A stretch of 64,000 nucleotides of DNA, from contig JBNMJK010000002.1 of the NCBI GenBank assembly GCA_050873765.1, positions 1-64,000 on the forward strand. The letters run 5' to 3'. Made by a program: the position numbers and the translations under genes. The stretch is from Sodaliphilus sp050873765 (lineage in GTDB: Bacteria; Bacteroidota; Bacteroidia; Bacteroidales; Muribaculaceae). Under the pieces are notes generated by a model. The model saw nothing but the letters and a program-made list of their open reading frames with translations, searched no databases and was not told the origin of the DNA. Shown here piece by piece: positions 8,588 through 17,966 of this stretch (positions are counted from its first letter, which is position 1; each line of letters starts with the position of its first letter).

Positions 8588-9544
8588 CTAAAAAACCGTT
8601 TTCACTACCTTTTTCACATTGTCGGCCTTGCCCATGGTGTAGAAGTGAATGGCAGGTACACCGTGCTTCAGCAGATCGCGGCACTGCTCCACGCACCACT
8701 CAATGCCAGCCTCATAAGCCGCTTCACGTGATGTGGCTTTACTTATTTCAGCCACGAGCGGCTGTGGAATGTCGAGGTGGAAGGCACGGGGCAGCATCTC
8801 GAGTTGGCGTGCCACCGACAGCGGCTTAATGCCAGGAATGATGGGGACGGTTATGCCATCTTTGCGGCACGCTCTTTCAAAGGCGTAGAACTTCTGGTTG
8901 TCGAAAAACATCTGTGTGATAATATAGTGCGCCCCGGCATCAACCTTCGCTTTCAGATGTGCAATGTCGGTATCGATGTTCGCTGCCTCAAAATGTTTTT
9001 CTGGATACCCAGCCACCCCTATGCAGAAATCTGTGGCAATACCATTCTTTACAGTGGGGTCGAGATATTTGCCATGGTTGAGATTGGAAATCATGCCCAC
9101 CAACTCACTGCTGTGGGCAAACCCGTCAGACTCAGGAATGAAATATCGCTGCCCCACGATGGCATCACCGCGCAGAGCCACCACATTCTCAATGCCCATG
9201 AAATTGAGGTCGAGCAGCTCGCTCTCTATTTTAGCCTTAGAAGCGCCGCCACAGATCACATGAGGCACGATTTCCACGTTGAACCGCTTCATGATGGCTG
9301 CTGTGATGGCCAGCGTGCTTGGGCGTTTTGCCAAAGTGAGCTTAGTGTATGATCCATCACCATTGTCGTGATACTCAATTTCGTCACGGTGGCAAGTGAT
9401 GTTGATGAAAGGCGGCGCCAGTTCCATAAGAGGCTCGATGCTTGAATAAAGAATGTTCACATCGCTTCCTTTCAGTGGCGGCACAAGTTCGAACGACGCA
9501 AAAGGCGTGTGGCTATGGTTGAGAATATCGATTATTTTGCTCAT
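8588..9544 (-). CDS. metF: 5,10-methylenetetrahydrofolate reductase
   Basis: The 318-residue enzyme reduces 5,10-methylene-THF to 5-methyl-THF with FAD and NAD(P)H, giving the methyl donor for methionine synthase. Family motifs are clear: FASFELVPPLKG near residue 16 (catalytic Glu), TCHRDEIEYH, ENVVALRGD and AHYIITQMFFD, with a TIM-barrel-sized chain of usual length. The gene starts 8 nt after the metH stop on the same strand, so it is the second gene of a metH-metF operon, a direct functional pairing. Confidence 0.96.
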   Translation of the reverse strand: MSKIIDILNHSHTPFASFELVPPLKGSDVNILYSSIEPLMELAPPFINITCHRDEIEYHDNGDGSYTKLTLAKRPSTLAITAAIMKRFNVEIVPHVICGGASKAKIESELLDLNFMGIENVVALRGDAIVGQRYFIPESDGFAHSSELVGMISNLNHGKYLDPTVKNGIATDFCIGVAGYPEKHFEAANIDTDIAHLKAKVDAGAHYIITQMFFDNQKFYAFERACRKDGITVPIIPGIKPLSVARQLEMLPRAFHLDIPQPLVAEISKATSREAAYEAGIEWCVEQCRDLLKHGVPAIHFYTMGKADNVKKVVKTVF

Positions 9545-9552
9545 TTTGTTCG

Positions 9553-12500
9553 TTATAAATTTTGGTTAAGGTGCTTTTCACCTTCCTCTTTTGAGAATCC
9601 ACGCCGGCGGCAATAGTCGGCAAATTGGTCGTCGCCGATTTTTCCCACAGAGAAATAATGGGCCTGCGGATGTGCAATCATCATACCGCAAATGGCGGTT
9701 GACGGCGTCATAGAGAAATTGGCTGTGAATTTCACACCCACACACTTTTCACCACCAAGAGCCTCAACCACATCTTTCTTTAGACTGTGGTCGGGACAGG
9801 CACAGTAGCCAAACGCAGGGCGAATCACATTCACACCCTCAGGGAAGATGGCGTGCTGCACATATTCAGCCGTAGCTTCAGTGACTCTTGCGCAAAGGGC
9901 ATGGCGCATCAAGTCGTTGTCGTCGGCCAGCTTCTTATCCACGCTTGTGGTGATGCAGAATAGCACCAACGGCGCACTGTGGCCTTTTGGCGGGAAAAAG
10001 TCGGCCAGCGACTCATACTTGCCACTTTGCTGGCGGAGCATAGGCAGCACAGTGCCATCAAGGCACACAATATCATTGCGCTCGGCATAGGCATCAGTGT
10101 ATTTCAGGCTCACTTTAAGCGTGATTTCACCATTTTGCACCATAGCGTGGAGCATTTGTTGGGCCTCAGAGAGCGTTTTCTTGGCCTCATAGGAGTCTTG
10201 CGCACTTGAAGTGAAGCCCCAGAACAGAAGCAACATTCTCCAATCGATAAAAGGCAGCACATCGGTAACCGATGGCGAGGCCAAGGTCTTGACCATAGGC
10301 AAAGCCTTGTGCTCATATTGTGGCGCATGTGCATTGGCCACATCGAAAGCGTCAAGTTTGATGTTCCTGTTGAGATACTGTTCTCTGATTTTGGCTTGCG
10401 CCACCTTATTGTCGTGAAGTAGCTTCAGCGGATTAGCCATGTATTTTTTAGCAAGTACAGAAGTGCTTGAGGCATCGTTGCCGTGCATCACGCCTCCAGA
10501 ATATGCCGTGGCAAGTTTCACCGCCGTATGGATAGGTGAAGTGGTGGCCCCGCCCACGAAAATAGGCACGCTGAGCCCTTCTCGCTCGAAAAGAGTGCAA
10601 AGATTTTCCATTTCCTTTAGTGATGGTGTGATGAGGCCACTCACGCACACTATATCGGGCTTTTCGCGGACTGTGGTCTCAAGAATCACCTCGTTGGGCA
10701 CCATCACGCCCAAATCCACGATGCGGAAGTTGTTGCACGCCAGCACAATCGAAACGATGTTTTTCCCAATGTCGTGAACATCGCCATTCACGGTGGCTAA
10801 CAGCACTTTTGGGCGTGCAGCTTCAGCATCCGCCTTGGCGTGCTTCTCAATTTCGGGCTGGAGAATGGTTACAGCCTGCTTCATCACCTTGGCCGACTTC
10901 ACCACTTGTGGCAAAAACATTTTACCCTCGGCATAGAGTGCCCCCACATGCTCCATCGCCTTCATAAGAGGCCCCTCAATGATGTGGACTGCACTCTGGT
11001 AAACAGTGAGCGCCTCATTGATGTCGGTGGCCAGAAAGTCGGTGATGCCCTTGCTCAGCGCATAGGCCAACCGGTGGTCAATGCCCGTTTTTCGCCATTC
11101 AGCCTCTTGTGGCGACGGCGCTTTACCCACAGCCGTTCCTTTGATGGAGTCGGCCAACGCAGTAAGGCGCTCTGTGGCACCACTGTCGCGGTTCAGAATC
11201 ACATCTTCCACCACTTTCAGCAATTTGGGGTCGATAGCGTCGTACACTTGGAGCATACCCGGATTGACGATAGCCATATCAAGCCCGGCCTTGATGGCGT
11301 GGTAGAGAAACACCGAATGCATCGCTTCTCGCACAGGATTATTGCCACGGAAAGAGAACGACAGGTTCGACACGCCGCCACTCGTCTTTGCCCCAGGAAG
11401 GTGTCGCTTAATCCACTTCACCGCCTCGATGAAGTGCACAGCGTAATTGGCGTGCTGCTCAATGCCAGTGCCCACAGTTAGAATATTGGCATCGATAATG
11501 ATGTCCTGTGGCTTGAAGTGGGCCTTTTGAGTAAGCAGCAAGTAAGCCCTTTCGGCTATCTGTATTTTTCTTTCGTAGGTGGTGGCCTGTCCTTGCTCGT
11601 CAAAAGCCATCACCACCACAGCGGCTCCGAATCGATGTATTTCGTTAGCCTTTCTGAGGAACTCGCTTTCGCCCTCTTTCAGACTGATAGAATTGACGAT
11701 ACATTTTCCTTGCGCATTTTTGAGCCCCTCAAGAATGGTGGGCCAGTCGGAAGAGTCGATCATGAAGGCAGCGCGCGCCACAGAAGGCTCATTGCTGATA
11801 TAGCTCACAAATTGGCGCATTTCCTTGGCACTGTCGAGCATGGCATCGTCCATATTGATGTCGATAACCCGTGCGCCATTCTCTATTTGCTGGCGTGCCA
11901 CTTGCGAGGCCTCCTCCTGCTTTCCTTCAGAAATGAGCCGGGCAAACTTTCGCGAACCAGCCACATTCGTTCGTTCACCAATGTTTGTGAAATTTTCAGT
12001 CTCGTGGTCAATGATTACATTTTCCAGCCCCGACACCACAAGGCGGTGGTCGGCAGGCACAGGAATGTGAGGTGCCAAACCTGCCACAGCCTCTGAAATT
12101 TTGCGAATATACTCAGGTGTGGTGCCGCAGCAACCGCCCACAATGTTAAGCAACCCATCTTGGCACATTGCTTTAATGTGATGAGCCGTGAAGTCGGGCT
12201 GTTCCTCATATTCACCCATAGCATTGGGAAGGCCAGCGTTGGGATATAGACTTATATACTTTGGCACTTTGGCGGCAATATTCTCTATCATGGGGCGCAG
12301 TTGTGCCACGCCGAATGAACAATTGATGCCAAACGACATGATAGGGTAGTGCTGAATGCTCGTGTAGAAAGCCTCCAGCGTTTGTCCGGTGAGTGTGCGC
12401 CCGCCCCTGTCGCCAACAGTGGCCGACACCATCACAGGAACCATGCTGCCAGCCTCCTCTTTAAGGCGATTGATGGCATAGAGCGCAGCCTTGCAGTTGA

Positions 12501-13029
12501 GGGCATCGTAGCACGTTTCGAGCAAAAGCAGGTCCACACCGCCATCGACCAAAGCCTTCACCTGCTCGTAGTAGGCATCGGCAAAGTCGTAAAAATCAGT
12601 ACTTCCGCTGGTGTCCATCGTAAGGCTTTTGCTTGTGGGGCCTACGCTGCCAGCCACCCAGATTTTGCGCTTAGAGCACTTGTCGGCCTCTTTTCGGGCA
12701 ATTCGTGCGCCTTCATAAGCCATTTTGGCTACAAACGGCTCACATTGGTAGTCGGACTGGCAAATGCGGTTGCTGTTGAGCGTGTTGGTGGTGATAATGT
12801 CTGCTCCAGCCTCGATATATTGGCGGTGTATGTTGGTCATCACATCAGGGCGTGTAATGTTCAAGATATCATTGTTGCCTTTTAGCGGCACATGCCAATT
12901 CTCAAAAATGCCCGATGAAAAATCTTGCTCACTTAATCCGCACTGCTGAATGAGCGTGCCAATAGCGCCGTCAAGAACGAGAATTCGTTCTTTTAGAGCG
13001 TCGTGTATGTTGTCTGATTTATTCCTCAT
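9553..13029 (-). CDS. metH: Cobalamin-dependent methionine synthase
   Basis: The 1158-residue protein has all four MetH modules. The homocysteine domain (about 1-330) has zinc-ligand cysteines in GINCSFG and GGCCGTTP. The pterin domain (about 335-630) has NIGERTNVAGSRKF. The cobalamin domain (about 640-880) has DVHDIGKN, whose His ligates cobalt. The C-terminal reactivation domain has RPAFGYCACPDHSLKK for S-adenosylmethionine-dependent repair. It transfers the methyl group of 5-methyl-THF to homocysteine. I chose the ATG at 13029 because a complete promoter lies directly upstream of it; an in-frame ATG at 13074 would fall inside the promoter. No cobalamin riboswitch is visible in the short leader. 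Confidence 0.97.
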   Translation of the reverse strand: MRNKSDNIHDALKERILVLDGAIGTLIQQCGLSEQDFSSGIFENWHVPLKGNNDILNITRPDVMTNIHRQYIEAGADIITTNTLNSNRICQSDYQCEPFVAKMAYEGARIARKEADKCSKRKIWVAGSVGPTSKSLTMDTSGSTDFYDFADAYYEQVKALVDGGVDLLLLETCYDALNCKAALYAINRLKEEAGSMVPVMVSATVGDRGGRTLTGQTLEAFYTSIQHYPIMSFGINCSFGVAQLRPMIENIAAKVPKYISLYPNAGLPNAMGEYEEQPDFTAHHIKAMCQDGLLNIVGGCCGTTPEYIRKISEAVAGLAPHIPVPADHRLVVSGLENVIIDHETENFTNIGERTNVAGSRKFARLISEGKQEEASQVARQQIENGARVIDINMDDAMLDSAKEMRQFVSYISNEPSVARAAFMIDSSDWPTILEGLKNAQGKCIVNSISLKEGESEFLRKANEIHRFGAAVVVMAFDEQGQATTYERKIQIAERAYLLLTQKAHFKPQDIIIDANILTVGTGIEQHANYAVHFIEAVKWIKRHLPGAKTSGGVSNLSFSFRGNNPVREAMHSVFLYHAIKAGLDMAIVNPGMLQVYDAIDPKLLKVVEDVILNRDSGATERLTALADSIKGTAVGKAPSPQEAEWRKTGIDHRLAYALSKGITDFLATDINEALTVYQSAVHIIEGPLMKAMEHVGALYAEGKMFLPQVVKSAKVMKQAVTILQPEIEKHAKADAEAARPKVLLATVNGDVHDIGKNIVSIVLACNNFRIVDLGVMVPNEVILETTVREKPDIVCVSGLITPSLKEMENLCTLFEREGLSVPIFVGGATTSPIHTAVKLATAYSGGVMHGNDASSTSVLAKKYMANPLKLLHDNKVAQAKIREQYLNRNIKLDAFDVANAHAPQYEHKALPMVKTLASPSVTDVLPFIDWRMLLLFWGFTSSAQDSYEAKKTLSEAQQMLHAMVQNGEITLKVSLKYTDAYAERNDIVCLDGTVLPMLRQQSGKYESLADFFPPKGHSAPLVLFCITTSVDKKLADDNDLMRHALCARVTEATAEYVQHAIFPEGVNVIRPAFGYCACPDHSLKKDVVEALGGEKCVGVKFTANFSMTPSTAICGMMIAHPQAHYFSVGKIGDDQFADYCRRRGFSKEEGEKHLNQNL

Positions 13030-13043
13030 TGCTTTATGTGGCG

Positions 13044-13075
13044 CAAAGGTAGCATAAAACAATGAAAGAAACAAA
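13044..13075 (-). promoter_or_regulatory. Promoter of metH-metF
   Basis: Minus strand: TTTG (13072-13075), 20-nt gap, TACCTTTG (13044-13051), a full match to the Bacteroidota consensus. The ATG is 14 nt beyond the -7 element, so the leader is only about 10 nt and leaves no room for a riboswitch. Confidence 0.8.
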
Positions 13076-13164
13076 AATATGTTGTGTTTTTCTAATAGTA
13101 TAGAATTACATTCCGTAATAATTAGTGTTGTGTATTTAAATATTCTGTTAGGTGTGGGATGATA

Positions 13165-13629
13165 TTATAAATATTGGGTAATGAATTCTGTGCCCCAGAT
13201 CACTGCTGCATACCTGAGCCATTTACCGGCACTCATAGCTGCCACTGTGCCCCATACATTGGCTCGCAGCAACCCTAAAGCCACCGTGATGGCACTGCCT
13301 AAAATGGGTATAAAAGCAAAAAACGCCATCCATGCGCCTCGCTTCTTCACCCAAGCCGAAGCCTTGTCGAGCTTTTCTTTTTTCACATGGCAGTACTTTT
13401 CAATCCATTCCATCTTGCCAAGGTGGCCCATCCAGTAGCACGTCATACCGCCAGCCACATTGCCGGCAAGAGCCGACCAAAGGCAAATCCATGGGTCGAG
13501 GTGCAATGGCCCCACGCACATCACCAAGATGGCTTCAGAGCTGAGCGGAATGACACTTCCTGCAATAAAAGAGCCAATAAACAGCCCCCAATAGCCCCAT
13601 TGCACAAAAAAATCGACAAAAGCGTCCAT
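13165..13629 (-). CDS. DedA/VTT-family inner-membrane protein (YqaA type)
   Basis: The 154-residue protein has four to five membrane spans. The sequence GYWGLFIGSFIAGSVIPLSS and the later FFAFIPILGSAITVALG resemble the small YqaA branch of the VTT (SNARE-associated/DedA) family. VTT-fold proteins act in lipid translocation and membrane homeostasis; the role of this branch is not established. It stands alone on the minus strand between metH and a CvfB-like gene with about 50 nt on the upstream side. I saw no strong promoter match before it. Confidence 0.8.
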   Translation of the reverse strand: MDAFVDFFVQWGYWGLFIGSFIAGSVIPLSSEAILVMCVGPLHLDPWICLWSALAGNVAGGMTCYWMGHLGKMEWIEKYCHVKKEKLDKASAWVKKRGAWMAFFAFIPILGSAITVALGLLRANVWGTVAAMSAGKWLRYAAVIWGTEFITQYL

Positions 13630-13683
13630 ATTAGTATATGATATTGATATATTAAGAAAGTGGAATATGCTTGAAAACTTCGG

Positions 13684-14517
13684 CTATTTTGCAAGTTTGG
13701 TTGTGGTGCCTAAAGTCACCATTTTCTGCTTGTAGAGCAAGCCCAATGCTTTCTTGAAATCTTTTTTAGAGCAATTAAAAGTGTTCATGATGTCTTTCGG
13801 GTCGCTCTTGTCGTTGAGGCTCATTTCACCGCCATGAGCTTTGAGGTAGGCGATAATTGATGCGCCGAGGTTGTCAACGCGCACCTTTTCAATCTGCTCA
13901 AGCGTGACGTCGATTTTCCCGTCGTTGCGCACTTGCTTGATGTAGGCGGTGTGGTGCTCTCCAATATTGATGTCGGAGTAAATCTCGTTGCTGTAAAGGA
14001 GTCCCCAAAACAAGTTATCTACAATCACCTTGTAGCCCAACTCAGTGCGCTGCACCACCAGGGTGTCCACTTTCTGCCGGTGGTAGAAACGAGGTATTTT
14101 GCAGTCGAGAAATTTGTTGAGCTTTGCAGAAGCCACGATTCTGCCGGAATTATCGTCGATATACACATATACAATGTAGCTGCGCCCGGGCTGCATTCTC
14201 ACGCGCTGCTCACGGAAAGGAACAAGCAGTTCCTTGTTGGCCAAGCCCCAATCAAGAAAAGCGCCCACCTGATTCACCTGGTTCACTCGCATGAGGGCAA
14301 ATTCGCCCACCACGGCGTGTGGCACTTCGGTGGTGGCCACAGGGCGGTTTTCAGAGTCGTGATATACGAACACGTGTAAAATGTCGCCTTCTTTTTCTTC
14401 TCCTGTAAGATAACGCTTGGGAAGCAGCACTTCATTGTCGGCATCATCGGCAAGGTATAAGCCAAAGTCAACAAAGCGGTTCACCTTTAAATCATTGTAT
14501 TTGCCTATTTTAATCAT
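13684..14517 (-). CDS. S1 RNA-binding domain protein, CvfB/YitL-like
   Basis: The 277-residue protein starts at MIKIGKYNDLKVNRFVDFG; a longer in-frame start would add a basic, unconserved extension crossing a likely promoter. It carries tandem S1-type OB folds (FVDFGLYLADDADNEVLLP near residue 15, LMRVNQVNQVGAFLDWGL near 85, a third around residue 155-215) and a C-terminal winged-helix-like segment with GGEMSLNDKSDPKDIMNTF, the layout of CvfB/YitL proteins. Such proteins bind RNA and affect virulence-factor expression in staphylococci; the role here is unknown. The start fits a -7 element 30 nt upstream. Confidence 0.85.
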   Translation of the reverse strand: MIKIGKYNDLKVNRFVDFGLYLADDADNEVLLPKRYLTGEEKEGDILHVFVYHDSENRPVATTEVPHAVVGEFALMRVNQVNQVGAFLDWGLANKELLVPFREQRVRMQPGRSYIVYVYIDDNSGRIVASAKLNKFLDCKIPRFYHRQKVDTLVVQRTELGYKVIVDNLFWGLLYSNEIYSDINIGEHHTAYIKQVRNDGKIDVTLEQIEKVRVDNLGASIIAYLKAHGGEMSLNDKSDPKDIMNTFNCSKKDFKKALGLLYKQKMVTLGTTTKLAK

Positions 14518-14547
14518 CTGCAATGCTCTTTGATGTATTCTAAACCA

Positions 14548-14555
14548 CAAAGGTA
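14548..14555 (-). promoter_or_regulatory. -7 element of the CvfB-like gene
   Basis: Minus strand TACCTTTG, 30 nt before the ATG at 14517. No TTTG at the standard -33 distance. Confidence 0.5.
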
Positions 14556-14707
14556 GCCATTTCCGCCCAATCACACAACCCGCAAATACCTTTCCCTTAA
14601 TCCTCGGTAAAGGCATCATTGAATGGAAAGAGGGGAGGAAAAAGCATTTTTTACGCAATGAAATGGATTTAAATACGCCAATCACTTTTTTAATCAAAAA
14701 AAATGCT

Positions 14708-14715
14708 TAAATTTG
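14708..14715 (+). promoter_or_regulatory. -7 element of serC
   Basis: TAAATTTG matches TAnnTTTG, 61 nt before the serC ATG. A T-rich TTTT at 14686-14689 stands near the -33 position. Confidence 0.5.
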
Positions 14716-14776
14716 TGTGTTACATCGCATGATGATAACAATATTATCAACGTCAAAACTTAAACAAATTAGAGTT

Positions 14777-15841
14777 ATGAAGAAGCACAATTTTTATGCT
14801 GGACCTTCAATTATGAGTCAATACACTATTGACCACACCATTGAAGCTATTCGCGATTTCGCAGGTACTGGACTTTCTATTCTTGAGATTTCTCACCGCA
14901 GTAAAGAATTTGTAGCTGTGATGGACGAGGCACAAGCACTCTTCAAGGAACTGCTCGACATTCCAGAGGGCTATGAAGTGCTTTTTTTGGGTGGCGGTGC
15001 AAGCACACAGTTCTGCATGGTGCCCTACAACTTGCTGAAGACTAAAGCGGCATACGTTGATTCTGGCACATGGGCACATAAAGCCATCAAGGAGGCTAAA
15101 TTGTTTGGTGATGTTGAAGTGGTGGCATCGAGTGAAGAGGCCAACTACACCTACTATCCAAAGATTGAGAACGTGCCTACAGATGTGGACTACCTGCATA
15201 TCACCACCAACAATACAATTTATGGCACCGAGCTTCGGGAGGATCCTGATGTGCCAGTGCGCATGGTGGCTGATATGTCGAGTGATATATTCACACGGCC
15301 TATCGATGTTTCGAAATATGACGTGATTTATGGCGGTGCGCAAAAGAATGTGTCGCCAGCCGGCGTCACTTTTGTGATTGTGAGAACCGACGCACTTGGC
15401 AAGATGACACGCCCAATCCCCACCATGCTCAACTACGAGACCCATGTGAAAAAAGGCTCAATGTTCAACACTCCTCCAGTGCTTCCTATCTATAGCGCAC
15501 TGCAAACACTGAAATGGTATAAGTCGCTCGGTGGCGTGAAAGTGCTTCAAAAGATGGACGAGGAAAAAGCCGCCGTTCTTTACGATGCTATCGACTCAAG
15601 CAAGATGTTTGTGGGCACCGTAAGCCCAGAGAGCCGTTCAATCATGAACGTTTGCTTTGTGATGAAGCCCGAATACAAAGAGCTTGAGAAAGACTTTATC
15701 GACTTTGCCTCTACCAAGGGAATTGTAGGCATCAAAGGACACCGATCAGTGGGTGGTTTCCGTGCATCGCTCTACAATGCTCTTCCACTTGAAAGCGTGA
15801 AGGTGCTTGTGGAGGCAATGAAGGAATTTGAGAACAAGTAA
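14777..15841 (+). CDS. serC: Phosphoserine aminotransferase
   Basis: The 354-residue PLP enzyme transfers the amino group of glutamate to 3-phosphohydroxypyruvate in serine synthesis. The start at MKKHNFYAGPS is the usual N-terminus. Motifs: FLGGGASTQF (phosphate-binding region), YGGAQKNVSPAGVT with the PLP-binding Lys near residue 190, and GHRSVGGFRASLYNA near the C-terminus, which binds substrate phosphate. Length is typical. It lies 21 nt before serA, so the two serine genes form an operon. Confidence 0.96.
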   Translation: MKKHNFYAGPSIMSQYTIDHTIEAIRDFAGTGLSILEISHRSKEFVAVMDEAQALFKELLDIPEGYEVLFLGGGASTQFCMVPYNLLKTKAAYVDSGTWAHKAIKEAKLFGDVEVVASSEEANYTYYPKIENVPTDVDYLHITTNNTIYGTELREDPDVPVRMVADMSSDIFTRPIDVSKYDVIYGGAQKNVSPAGVTFVIVRTDALGKMTRPIPTMLNYETHVKKGSMFNTPPVLPIYSALQTLKWYKSLGGVKVLQKMDEEKAAVLYDAIDSSKMFVGTVSPESRSIMNVCFVMKPEYKELEKDFIDFASTKGIVGIKGHRSVGGFRASLYNALPLESVKVLVEAMKEFENK

Positions 15842-15862
15842 CAACAAAAAGCGCATTTGATT

Positions 15863-16780
15863 ATGAAAATTTTGGTTGCAACAAGTAAACCATTCGCTCC
15901 AGTGGCAGTGAATGGCATCAAGGAAGTTCTTGAGGCAGAAGGTCATGAAATGGTGCTTGTGGAAAAGGGCACTAAGGACGACATGATTAAGGCCATAGCC
16001 GGTTGCGCGGGTCTTATTGTGAGAAGCGACATCGTGGACAAGGAAGTGATGGATGCCGCCACCGATCTGAAAGTGATTGTAAGAGCCGGTGCTGGCTACG
16101 ACAATATCGACCTGGCTGAAGCCACTGCTCATGGCATCTGTGTGATGAACACCCCCGGACAGAACAGCAATGCTGTGGCAGAGCTGGTGTTTGGTATGCT
16201 CGTGACCCTGATTCGCAATCGCTATAACGGCACAAGTGGCACAGAACTGAAAGGGAAAACGCTCGGTATTCATGCCTATGGCCAAGTGGGACGTAATGTG
16301 GCGCGCATAGCCAAGGGCTTTGATATGAAGGTGAGCGCTCTCGACCCATGGGTGAAAGATGAGGATATGCTTGCCGATGGCGTTACCCCTGTTCATAGCG
16401 TGAGAGATCTGTATGAGAATAACCAGTATGTGAGTCTTCACATTCCAGCTACTGCTGATACCAAGAAATCGGTGGGAAAGGCACTCATTGAGCTGCTGCC
16501 AAAGAATGGTGTGCTGATTAACACGGCCCGCAAGGAAGTTATCGACGAGGAAAGCCTTGCCGAGGCTCTCGCTGCCCGTGAAGATGTACGCTATGTGGCT
16601 GACGTGAAGCCCGACATTGCTGCCGAACTTGAAGCAAAATATCCCGACCGCGTGTTCTTTACTCCCAAGAAAATGGGCGCACAAACGGCAGAGGCCAACA
16701 TCAATGCAGGTCTGGCTGCTGCCACACAGGTGGCAAAATACCTGAAAGATGGCTGGAACCGCTTTCAAGTGAATAAGTAG
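15863..16780 (+). CDS. serA: D-3-phosphoglycerate dehydrogenase, short Lys-type
   Basis: The 305-residue enzyme oxidises 3-phosphoglycerate with NAD+, the first step of serine synthesis. It has the D-isomer 2-hydroxyacid dehydrogenase fold without an ACT regulatory domain. IVRAGAGYDNIDL and the nucleotide-binding LGIHAYGQVGRNVA are clear, and NTARKEVID holds the conserved Arg. The segment that normally carries the catalytic His (TPHxGA) reads TPKKMGAQTAEAN, so Lys stands in its place. This variant is known as type IIIK, described for the Entamoeba enzyme that groups with Bacteroidetes, so the gene is not defective. The ATG at 15863 is chosen over an in-frame TTG 6 nt upstream. A hairpin pair follows the stop codon. 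Confidence 0.93.
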   Translation: MKILVATSKPFAPVAVNGIKEVLEAEGHEMVLVEKGTKDDMIKAIAGCAGLIVRSDIVDKEVMDAATDLKVIVRAGAGYDNIDLAEATAHGICVMNTPGQNSNAVAELVFGMLVTLIRNRYNGTSGTELKGKTLGIHAYGQVGRNVARIAKGFDMKVSALDPWVKDEDMLADGVTPVHSVRDLYENNQYVSLHIPATADTKKSVGKALIELLPKNGVLINTARKEVIDEESLAEALAAREDVRYVADVKPDIAAELEAKYPDRVFFTPKKMGAQTAEANINAGLAAATQVAKYLKDGWNRFQVNK

Positions 16781-16791
16781 GCTATGGAGTG

Positions 16792-16823
16792 AACTCTACC
16801 ACCATCGCAGAGTAGGTAGAGTT
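16792..16823 (+). other. Hairpin directly after serA
   Basis: AACTCTACC pairs perfectly with GGTAGAGTT across a 14-nt loop. There is no T-run after it, so it is not a classical terminator; it may stabilise the 3' end of the mRNA. Confidence 0.5.
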
Positions 16824-16842
16824 TGTATGACCACAATATAAG

Positions 16843-16880
16843 CAGAGGTTTTCTGAGACAGTGGAAACCTCTGTTTTTTT
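16843..16880 (+). terminator. Intrinsic terminator of serC-serA
   Basis: CAGAGGTTT (16843-16851) pairs perfectly with AAACCTCTG (16865-16873), followed by seven T. Confidence 0.85.
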
Positions 16881-17105
16881 ATTTGTGCGGCTAAAAACGA
16901 TATGCCACTGTGATATTGGGGCTCAGTTTCCGAAATTTGGGTATAAAATCAGGTGTTTTATATAAATTAAATGTGTGATTTGTAGGTGAATTTGCATCAT
17001 CAAGTGAAAGATAAATCTTTTTCTTGAATGGCAATGAAAGAGCATTGTGAATAAATTAATCCGACGTAACTCAAATCAATAATATTTTTATAAAAATAAA
17101 CGCGT

Positions 17106-17912
17106 ATGAAAAAGTTGTTATTAACCCTTGCGGCTATTGCGATGGCCACGGTGGCATTGCAAGCCAAAACCCTTGTGGCTTTTTACAGTTTTACAAATAA
17201 CTGCCGCACAATTGCGGGTGAAGTGAAAAAGCAGTTGCCCGATGCCGATGTGGTGGAGGTGCAACCAGCGGAGGAGGGGCTCGACTATGCCGCCAATAAT
17301 TATGCACTCGGCAGTTCGCTTATTTCCGCTATCCGCAATGCACCGAATGATGCTTCGTCGTATCCAGCCATTAAAGATGTGGCGGTGAATTTTTCGCAGT
17401 ATAGCGATGTGATTATTGTCTCCCCTCTTTGGTGGAGCAATATGGCTGCACCCATGCAGACGTTCCTTTTTCAAAATGGCAGTAAACTGGCAGGAATGAA
17501 GGTTGGGCTGATTGTGTCGAGCGCAAGTTCGGGCATCACGAGTGTGGTAGCCGATGGCAAACGCTTGATTCCACAAGGCAATTTCACAGAGAGCCTCTGG
17601 ATTCTTTCTTATCAAACTTCAGCCTGCCAATCATTAGTGTCGGCATGGTTGGAGAAAACGGGAATAGGTGCCACCACAGGTATTGCCGACATTAACGGTA
17701 ACGGCGCACATACGAGCGTGACAGTGATGGATGACAATTTGGTGGTGAATGGCGATTTTAAGAGCGTGGATATTTTTGATACCACGGGCCGTAAACTATT
17801 GTCAACCACAAGCAGAGTGACAAGCGTGAATAAATTAAACGCTGCTGACGTGTATGTGGCAGTGGTGCGTGGCGAAAAAGCTGCGTATTCCTATAAGTTC
17901 TCCACTAAATAA
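17106..17912 (+). CDS. Exported flavodoxin-like protein with C-terminal sorting tail
   Basis: The 268-residue protein has a signal peptide (cleavage likely after LQA, residue 20), then a flavodoxin fold: TLVAFYSFTNNCRTIAGEV carries the FMN phosphate loop and VIIVSPLWWSNMAAPMQTF the second flavin loop, as in the Flavodoxin_4 group. After about residue 195 the chain has a beta-rich tail with LVVNGDFKSVDIFDTTGRKL and a closing VYVAVVRGEKAAYSYKF, which resembles type IX sorting tails. Flavodoxins normally work in the cytoplasm, so export is unusual. The next gene encodes a Tat-exported reductase 54 nt downstream, and the two may act together in the periplasm; that is inference. Confidence 0.82.
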   Translation: MKKLLLTLAAIAMATVALQAKTLVAFYSFTNNCRTIAGEVKKQLPDADVVEVQPAEEGLDYAANNYALGSSLISAIRNAPNDASSYPAIKDVAVNFSQYSDVIIVSPLWWSNMAAPMQTFLFQNGSKLAGMKVGLIVSSASSGITSVVADGKRLIPQGNFTESLWILSYQTSACQSLVSAWLEKTGIGATTGIADINGNGAHTSVTVMDDNLVVNGDFKSVDIFDTTGRKLLSTTSRVTSVNKLNAADVYVAVVRGEKAAYSYKFSTK

Positions 17913-17966
17913 GCTCTCTAAAGTTGAGATATAATTGTTTTGTGGCACGAATATAACAAAAAAACA

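Noticed and set aside
13030..13164. Cobalamin or S-adenosylmethionine riboswitch before metH
   Set aside because: The mapped promoter consensus leaves a leader of only about 10 nt and no such RNA structure is seen.
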